Shown here: positions 23,401-27,644 of the stretch, piece after piece
How the letters are laid out: every line of letters begins with the position of its first letter
Position numbering within the stretch: position 1 is the stretch's first letter
NCBI GenBank assembly: GCA_900548745.1
Contig: URLQ01000024.1
Span: 1-27,644 of the forward strand
Direction: 5' to 3'
Length of the DNA stretch: 27,644 nt
From: an uncultured Prevotella sp.
GTDB lineage: Bacteria; Bacteroidota; Bacteroidia; Bacteroidales; Bacteroidaceae
Notes under the pieces: model-generated
The model's input: only the letters and a program-made list of their open reading frames with translations
The model's database searches: none
What the model was told of the DNA's origin: nothing
Translations under genes and position numbers: made by a program

Positions 23401-24370
23401 AGAGAACACTGCCGACATAACATCATACAACGGAATGAACTCAGGACATGAGTGCAACTTCATAGGCAACTACTACAAACCGGGACCTGCCACTAAGAGC
23501 AATCCATTGTTCTTCCAGTCAAGTTATGCCCGCAGCGGTGCCACATCATGGGGACCGGCAAAGTGGTATGTAAACGGTAATGTCATGGAGGGCAACGATG
23601 TCAAGAGCAAAGACAACTGGAAAGCTGTGTCGGCAGAGAAATACTCTCTCTCTGAGATTCGCGTCGACGAGCGCATCGTGCCTGTACACAACTACTATAA
23701 ATATTCTGTTGCTGGCAATGTAGGTACTTACGACCCGGAGATGTATATGATCTACAACATTGAGAGTGCTGACGATGCCTATCAGACGGTACTCAACAAT
23801 GCCGGAACCATAAACCGTGATGCCATAGAGAAGAGAATTGTAAATGAGGCACGTACTGGCACAGCACAATATGGCGGTGCCGCCATTGGTGCAAACAAGG
23901 GTATCATTGATACGGAAAACGACTGTGAAGGATTTATCCAATACTCTACCGACTACACTGTGCCTGCAGATACTGACGGCGACGGCATCCCGGATGAATG
24001 GGAGAAGAAACATGGTCTGAATCCGAACGTTGCGGACCAGAATCTCATAAACGGTCTCGGATATACTGCACTTGAGGTTTACCTGAACAGCCTTATGGGA
24101 GAGGAACTGTCGGATGATTTCCACACAAACAGCATCTCTAACGTAAAGAGTGTGTCTGCAATACGCTATGACAGACAAAGCAACAATCTGTTTGTAAGCG
24201 ACAATGCTATAGGAGCCGTCCTAAAGGTATATTCTACAGAAGGTAAACTATTATCTACAAGGTCTATTGCATCTGTCAAGACATCATTAAGCGACGTGAA
24301 ACAAAATGTTTTCATCATCCGTCTTGAAGGCAGCAATATTACTCCACGAGTTTTGAAACTCTGCAAATAA
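20462..24370 (+). CDS. Secreted pectinesterase-pectate lyase fusion with T9SS tail
   Basis: A 1302-residue secreted enzyme. Residues 1-23 are a signal peptide (ending MPAHA). Residues about 27-345 form a Trp-rich domain I cannot name, followed by a Gly/Ser/Asp linker (GGGGSDDNEE). A CE8 pectin methylesterase spans about 351-655: TISTVAQDGTGDYTKIQDAI, catalytic-site GQAEA (Gln462), GYQDTY (Gln484, Asp485), ATDFIYDG (Asp507) and LGRPW (Arg580). A fibronectin-like linker covers about 670-745. A PL1-type pectate lyase domain follows (about 750-1165; FPTAEGFG, IFDHCVFGWS with Asp880, and SRSPRI with Arg945/Arg948). Next is a calcium-binding-like DTDGDGIPDEWE (1170-1181), then a T9SS type A sorting domain (about 1228-1302). 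Demethylating and then cleaving homogalacturonan in one chain is the expected role, at the cell surface. Confidence 0.93.
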   Translation: MNYLFKAASIAGMALLSLMPAHATIEGSLDPPSVVAQWSNSSTYPKVIDINFSDETWPSTWVGATGVACPEFSTGAYVNTIQYVPVNGKSGIEYPILFHNCTFANKLSSNGMAGATAAFCRQYYLGQNCCGNSTTNYNNWTVAGHTTYLEDNIKYDANNRPIYGEAGFVQMCRNAGTKDENGKWVSRHGWMEIDHVPYIERIQWSWSSTAWGRGIKCDYKIGDGEWKPLVWMGSEKHKLGWTVFSDQGYFMENVINAHDVSIRWRVWDGEDPSNPVQVDENGNCPFTTEISPYEQMQAPRVHKIQIFGSEITAEQAQFAKDNPVGDVGELSDIGGGGSDDNEEVAPDANAPVTISTVAQDGTGDYTKIQDAINAVPDGARGIIYIRPGIYEENLYSGTKTDKNKFISLIGENKETTILTSNVSRGKGNESNSYNDCAALNVYTSRFYAENLTIRNTSGNVGQAEALFTNGDAHIFNNCLLSGYQDTYKANTGSRGYFTNCTIEGATDFIYDGGMEWFDNCNIHLVKGGGYITAPAESGMPMTKVMYPELSQSNFYPGLFFRDCTVTAAEGVANGAYTLGRPWKEKCGSMFINCTLPEAINATGWTAWSGTENTSSLYEYKSKDANGNLIDTSKRASFSHQATDAEVEAYMNPTFLFGKYSKTPFDYEKILRGATAPMNFIITPNEISWESDDNAAGYIIYKDGAFYKFTTEKAIVKDASDNAKYSVASVSKQGVVSKTVAAVDAIKLPAFPTAEGFGKYTSGGRGGKVVKVTSLEDSESAGTLRWAFKQYPGEPITIVFEVSGDIKLKDQLRVNRADWTLAGQTAPGEGIVISHNKINFGGSQNFIVRNIRFRSGHADLNGNVLQDQALGAENCNNYIFDHCVFGWSVEENINTQDCHFLTVQNSIVHEGLYNSGHKKGARGYGSQWGGSPATYYRNLLADNMSRSPRINGARGEDYVVFMEYINNVNYNFGKSNACYGGENTADITSYNGMNSGHECNFIGNYYKPGPATKSNPLFFQSSYARSGATSWGPAKWYVNGNVMEGNDVKSKDNWKAVSAEKYSLSEIRVDERIVPVHNYYKYSVAGNVGTYDPEMYMIYNIESADDAYQTVLNNAGTINRDAIEKRIVNEARTGTAQYGGAAIGANKGIIDTENDCEGFIQYSTDYTVPADTDGDGIPDEWEKKHGLNPNVADQNLINGLGYTALEVYLNSLMGEELSDDFHTNSISNVKSVSAIRYDRQSNNLFVSDNAIGAVLKVYSTEGKLLSTRSIASVKTSLSDVKQNVFIIRLEGSNITPRVLKLCK

Positions 24371-24403
24371 AGTATTGAAACTCTGTAAATAAGAGTATTG
24401 TAT

Positions 24404-24443
24404 AAAAGAGTGGCAAATGATACATTCCATTTGCCACTCTTTT
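24404..24443. terminator. Bidirectional terminator after the pectinase gene
   Basis: A 16 bp perfect stem (24404-24419 with 24428-24443; AAAAGAGTGGCAAATG arm) with an 8 nt loop. It ends in TTTT on either strand, 33 bases after the pectinase stop. It can also serve the convergent rlpA-like gene about 200 bases away. Confidence 0.88.
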
Positions 24444-24641
24444 CATTATCTGGCATTTGGAATAAAACCAAGACAGACATTAAGCACACAAAAGGGGCTG
24501 CAACCATATAGCAATATATAGCTGTGCTTGATATCTATATAGCTGTGAATAACATCTATATCCGTAAATTTCAGACAATAGACTATCAGTCACAAAGAAA
24601 GTCTATTATCAAAGAGATTCAATCAAACAAGAGCGTTCCTA

Positions 24642-25145
24642 CTACTTCTTGTTTTCCGTATTTGTTTCAGTATGCGTTTGTTTCTTCTTCCCCCAAGCCG
24701 GAGAATAATCCGGTACTCCCTTTGTTGTCTCAAAATCAAGTTCGGGCAAATCCCTTACTTCATCATCCCGATAAGGCACACCGTGCTTCTCTTTAAACTT
24801 CTCAACCATCACCGTTGCCACACCTTGAGACAGAATACCTATCTGCTTTGCCGCAGCATATGACAAATCAATTATCCTACGGGCATGTTTTGCACAACGG
24901 TCGGTAACTTCAACAACAACACTCTTGCCGTTTTTTATATTCGTCACCTTCAATAAAGAACCCAAAGCAAACCTTGCATGAGCACACGTAAGGCTGTCCT
25001 TATGGTATCTTTCACCATTGCTCATGCGTCTTCCATGCATCCGGTTAGAATAGTAAGAGGCTGTCCCTCTCTGTTGTGCCAGAGAAGGACAGCCCTTTGA
25101 TGCAATCAATAAAATAAGTATTATGAAGTATTTTTTCATTCTCAT
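24642..25145 (-). CDS. RlpA-like double-psi beta-barrel protein
   Basis: A 167-residue secreted protein. A signal peptide covers about 1-24 (KKYFIILILLIASKGCPSLAQ). The RlpA-like double-psi barrel runs from about 26 to 115: GTASYYSNRMHGRRMSNGERY, LTCAHARFALGSLLKVTN, NGKSVVVEVTDRC and RRIIDLSYAAAKQIGIL. RlpA proteins act on peptidoglycan at the septum, in some species as lytic transglycosylases. This one lacks a SPOR domain and has a basic/polar tail (KKKQTHTETNTENKK). The usual DRGPF reads DRCAKHA here. Its ATG overlaps the gdhA stop by one base (TAATG), so it is probably translated by coupling. M3 (25139) is an alternative start. Confidence 0.88.
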   Translation of the reverse strand: MRMKKYFIILILLIASKGCPSLAQQRGTASYYSNRMHGRRMSNGERYHKDSLTCAHARFALGSLLKVTNIKNGKSVVVEVTDRCAKHARRIIDLSYAAAKQIGILSQGVATVMVEKFKEKHGVPYRDDEVRDLPELDFETTKGVPDYSPAWGKKKQTHTETNTENKK

Positions 25146-26479
25146 TATACGATACCCTGAGCCATCATAGCGTTAGCTACCTTCATGAAGCCGGCGATGT
25201 TAGCACCCTTCACGTAGTTGATGTAGCCATCCTCAGTGCCATACTTAACGCACTGTGCATAGATGTCGCTCATAATCTGATGCAGACGCTGGTCAACCTC
25301 AGCCTCTGTCCATCCGAGATGGATAGCATTCTGAGTCATCTCAAGACCAGAAGTTGCAACACCACCAGCATTAACAGCCTTGCCAGGAGCGAAGAGCTGC
25401 TTAGCAGCGATAAACTTGTCAACAGCCTCAGCTGTACAACCCATGTTAGAAACCTCTGCTACACACATTGTCTTGTTAGCGAGCAACATGTCAGCGTCAG
25501 CACCGTTAAGCTCATTCTGAGTAGCACAAGGCAGAGCGATGTCAACCTTAACCTCCCATGGCTTCTTGCCAGGAACGAATGTTGCCTCTGGGAATTCCTC
25601 AGCGTAAGGAGCACAGATATCGTTACCGCTTGAGCGAAGCTCGAGCATATAATCAATCTTCTTGCCGCTGATACCTGTCGGATCATAGATGTATCCGTCT
25701 GGACCAGAGATTGTAACAACCTTAGCACCGAGCTGTGTTGCCTTTGTTACAGCACCCCAAGCCACGTTACCGAAACCGCTGACAGCAACAGTCTTGCCCT
25801 TGATATCGATTCCGTGAGTCTCAAGCATCTGGTGTACGAAGTAGATAGCTCCGAAACCTGTAGCCTCAGGACGAATCTTAGAACCACCATACTCCAAGCC
25901 CTTACCTGTCAATACACCATTCCACTGGTGTGTAAGCTTCTTGTACATACCGAAGAGGTAACCGATCTCACGACCACCAACACCGATATCACCAGCTGGT
26001 ACGTCCTCGTTAGGACCGATGTGACGATAAAGCTCTGTCATGAAGGCCTGGCAGAAACGCATAACTTCTGCATCGCTGCGACCGCGGATAGAGAAGTCGG
26101 AACCACCCTTACCACCGCCCATTGGCAATGTTGTAAGAGCATTCTTGAATGTCTGCTCAAAGCCCAAGAACTTCAAGATTGAAAGGTTTACTGACGGATG
26201 GAAACGGATACCACCCTTATACGGACCGATAGCGCTGTTGAACTGTACGCGATAACCAAGGTTCACATGAATTTCGCCATTGTCGTCAACCCATGGCACA
26301 CGGAATGTAATGATACGCTCCGGCTCCACGATACGCTCGATGATTTTTGCTTTTTCAAACTCAGGATGCTGATTGTAAACGTCCTGAATGGAGATTAATA
26401 CTTCTTTTACTGCCTGTAGGTACTCCAACTCGCCAGGATGCTTCTGCTCCAGCTGTTGCATAATTTTCTCCACTTCCAT
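25145..26479 (-). CDS. gdhA: NADP-type glutamate dehydrogenase
   Basis: A 444-residue hexameric-type glutamate dehydrogenase that forms glutamate from 2-oxoglutarate and ammonium. Substrate-site motifs are present: GYRVQFNSAIGPYKGGIRFHP (Lys88), LPMGGGKGGSDF (catalytic Lys124) and DVPAGDIGVGGREIGYLFG. The coenzyme domain has RPEATGFGAIYF and the nucleotide loop VSGFGNVAWGA. Its length and the PMGGGKGGSDF motif fit the small, usually NADP-dependent, class; coenzyme use is inferred. In gut Bacteroidales it is a main ammonium assimilation enzyme, so it feeds the arg cluster. The codon usage is strongly biased, in line with high expression. It is followed directly by the overlapping rlpA-like gene. 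Confidence 0.97.
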   Translation of the reverse strand: MEVEKIMQQLEQKHPGELEYLQAVKEVLISIQDVYNQHPEFEKAKIIERIVEPERIITFRVPWVDDNGEIHVNLGYRVQFNSAIGPYKGGIRFHPSVNLSILKFLGFEQTFKNALTTLPMGGGKGGSDFSIRGRSDAEVMRFCQAFMTELYRHIGPNEDVPAGDIGVGGREIGYLFGMYKKLTHQWNGVLTGKGLEYGGSKIRPEATGFGAIYFVHQMLETHGIDIKGKTVAVSGFGNVAWGAVTKATQLGAKVVTISGPDGYIYDPTGISGKKIDYMLELRSSGNDICAPYAEEFPEATFVPGKKPWEVKVDIALPCATQNELNGADADMLLANKTMCVAEVSNMGCTAEAVDKFIAAKQLFAPGKAVNAGGVATSGLEMTQNAIHLGWTEAEVDQRLHQIMSDIYAQCVKYGTEDGYINYVKGANIAGFMKVANAMMAQGIV

Positions 26480-26542
26480 AGTAATGTATTCTTTAAAAGG
26501 TTATACTTTATGTGTTATATCAATTTGCTTATTAAGACGTGG

Positions 26543-26574
26543 CAAATGTAGGCAATTTAAGAATACCATCCAAG
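26543..26574 (-). promoter_or_regulatory. Promoter of gdhA
   Basis: On the minus strand 26550-26543 reads TACATTTG and 26574-26571 reads CTTG as -33, with a 20 bp spacer. The leader is about 60 bases. Confidence 0.65.
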
Positions 26575-26629
26575 TTTTTAAAGGAAAATTTTAATTTGAT
26601 ACTTTCATTTTGTTAAAGTCACAAGACAA

Positions 26630-26669
26630 AAGTGGATATTTGCAATATCGACTATGCAAATATCCACTT
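26630..26669 (-). terminator. Terminator of the lipoprotein gene
   Basis: A 15 bp perfect stem (26630-26644 with 26655-26669, arm AAGTGGATATTTGCA) with a 10 nt loop. On the minus strand it runs into TTTTGTC. It lies about 60 bases after the lipoprotein stop and upstream of the gdhA promoter, so it insulates the two genes. Confidence 0.8.
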
Positions 26670-26727
26670 CTAATATTTCTATTCCTGCGAATGGAAATGC
26701 AGACGACTCCATTTCACGACATAAGGC

Positions 26728-27552
26728 TTATTTTATAGTCCGGACTGTTATTGTCTTCGTTTCCGAACTATTTTGGTTTGCATTTTCTTTTGCTGAAACG
26801 GCAAAACTTATTTCTCCGTCCTTTATTCTCCGGTCAGCCTTGACCATTGCTGTATATCTTATTCCTCTACCCGGAGCTATCTTTTCTACAAGAATAGGAC
26901 TTGACACGAAGACATGCTTGTTTCCTGTCGTTTCTACAACCTGCGGCTGCACGCCATATATATAATCTGATGTACGATTGTATACCTCAACCACAATCTT
27001 GGCTATTTCTCCTCTTCGTAAAGTCAGATTGCCTGCTTCGTTAATAAAACGCACATTACGCAACTCTATCATCGGCGTGTTCCTCTCCAGACCGTCTATA
27101 TGCATGGAACTGCTTTCACTGATGTTCAAAGTTCCACCGTTGTCGCTTGACATTGGAGCTGTATTATCTCCAAAATCAATAATGTCATCTCCGCCGTTTG
27201 CCGGATCGAATCCACTGTCATTGTTCTCATCGCTTCTGTAGCCCGAATAGTCTGAGGTGTTGTCATAAGACCTCTGACTGCGGCGTTGGCTCTTGTATTC
27301 TTCATATCTGCGCTGGTCTGCCTTGTCTGCAGCATTTCCGACAACGGCTCCTACCATTGCTCCGCCAGCCATACCAACAATGGTGCCGATATCGCTACCT
27401 CTCGGACCTCCACTTATTCCACCTATTGCTGATCCAAGGATACTGCCGAGCTGTGCTCCCATGAAGCCTCCAGCTGCTGTATTGTCATTTCCTGTGCCAC
27501 AGCCAGACATTAAGACTGCTGCACTCAGTGATATTACCAGAATCTTTTTCAT
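26728..27552 (-). CDS. Glycine-zipper lipoprotein
   Basis: A 274-residue protein with a clear lipoprotein signal (MKKILVISLSAAVLMSGC; Cys18). Residues about 28-75 form a glycine-zipper-like segment (GGFMGAQLGSILGSAIGGISGG and TIVGMAGGAMVGAVVGNAAD, each with small residues every four positions), which can insert in or span a membrane. A charged Arg/Ser/Asp-rich linker follows (about 76-140). The C-terminal half (about 155-274) looks like a beta-sandwich: IELRNVRFINEAGN, GEIAKIVVEVYNRTSDYIYGVQP, VSSPILVEKIAPGRGIRYTAMVKAD. I know no function; an envelope structural role is plausible. It is a single-gene unit with a terminator; the promoter is not clear. Confidence 0.85.
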   Translation of the reverse strand: MKKILVISLSAAVLMSGCGTGNDNTAAGGFMGAQLGSILGSAIGGISGGPRGSDIGTIVGMAGGAMVGAVVGNAADKADQRRYEEYKSQRRSQRSYDNTSDYSGYRSDENNDSGFDPANGGDDIIDFGDNTAPMSSDNGGTLNISESSSMHIDGLERNTPMIELRNVRFINEAGNLTLRRGEIAKIVVEVYNRTSDYIYGVQPQVVETTGNKHVFVSSPILVEKIAPGRGIRYTAMVKADRRIKDGEISFAVSAKENANQNSSETKTITVRTIK

Positions 27553-27587
27553 ATTTATACCCTTCCGTGTTTATGTTATCAGTTAAT

Positions 27588-27644
27588 GCAAATACTTTGC
27601 AAACGAGCGCAAAGAGAGTTTACTCTCAATTTGCCGAGTGCAGC
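27588..27644. repeat. Palindrome-rich intergenic element at the right edge
   Basis: GCAAA-TAC-TTTGC (27588-27600) is followed by a hairpin: GCAAA (27609-27613) and GAGAG (27614-27618) pair with CTCTC (27623-27627) and TTTGC (27630-27634), with a TTTA loop and an AA bulge. It lies 36-92 bases upstream of the lipoprotein start and continues to the window edge. It resembles dispersed Bacteroidales intergenic repeats as I recall them; unverified. Confidence 0.45.

Noticed and set aside
24577..24607. Inverted repeat AATAGACT/AGTCTATT as terminator of the rlpA-like gene
   Set aside because: The loop is long (15 bases) and no T-run follows on the minus strand. The hairpin at 24404-24443 is a better terminator.
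1..27644. tRNA or rRNA genes
   Set aside because: No cloverleaf with the GTTCGAATC-type T-arm or rRNA-like segment was seen in the intergenic regions on either strand.

Overview
The window looks like a chromosomal segment of a Bacteroidales bacterium, most likely a member of the Prevotellaceae. Evidence: promoters carry the Bacteroidetes TAnnTTTG -7 element; leaders are A-rich with little Shine-Dalgarno signal; the ornithine-step transcarbamylase is the Bacteroidetes N-succinylornithine type; at least two secreted proteins end in type IX secretion (T9SS) sorting domains; and there is a pectinesterase-pectate lyase fusion of the kind expected in gut or rumen pectin degraders. The genus is an inference. 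No phage, insertion sequence, CRISPR array, rRNA or tRNA was seen.

Layout. 1-870: a strong hairpin and a small HTH regulator on the minus strand. 870-4779 (+): a thioredoxin-like protein and the transcarbamylase argF', then the acetate module pta-ackA. 5081-8541 (+): a three-gene operon of secreted proteins of unknown function, with its own promoter and terminator. 8631-11846 (-): an LpxH-type hydrolase, a MIP18/SufT-type protein, radC and a membrane-anchored family 2 glycosyltransferase. 12049-13030: efp (-) diverging from rpmH (+). 13286-18811 (-): the arginine/proline cluster argR - GNAT acyltransferase - argG - argC - argD - proC. 19501-20217 (-): a Bax-inhibitor-1 family membrane protein. 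20462-24370 (+): the 1302-residue bifunctional pectinase. 24642-27552 (-): gdhA with an overlapping rlpA-like gene, and a glycine-zipper lipoprotein.

How the genes work together. The arginine cluster plus the distant argF' cover most of the route from glutamate to arginine. ArgB, the deacylase and ArgH are not in the window. The transcarbamylase carries Ser at the residue that separates N-succinyl- from N-acetylornithine enzymes, so the whole pathway probably uses succinylated intermediates. gdhA supplies glutamate, and pta-ackA makes acetate and ATP from acetyl-CoA.

The most unexpected material is non-coding or in unknown genes: a three-way-junction RNA between the efp stop codon and its terminator; three intergenic tandem arrays with a 21-22 bp period; a ~190 bp MITE-like imperfect palindrome between argD and proC; and the secreted operon, whose three products share a short N-terminal motif ending Y-x-I-x-x-(I/V)-D-x-(I/L)-(T/S/E)-F.
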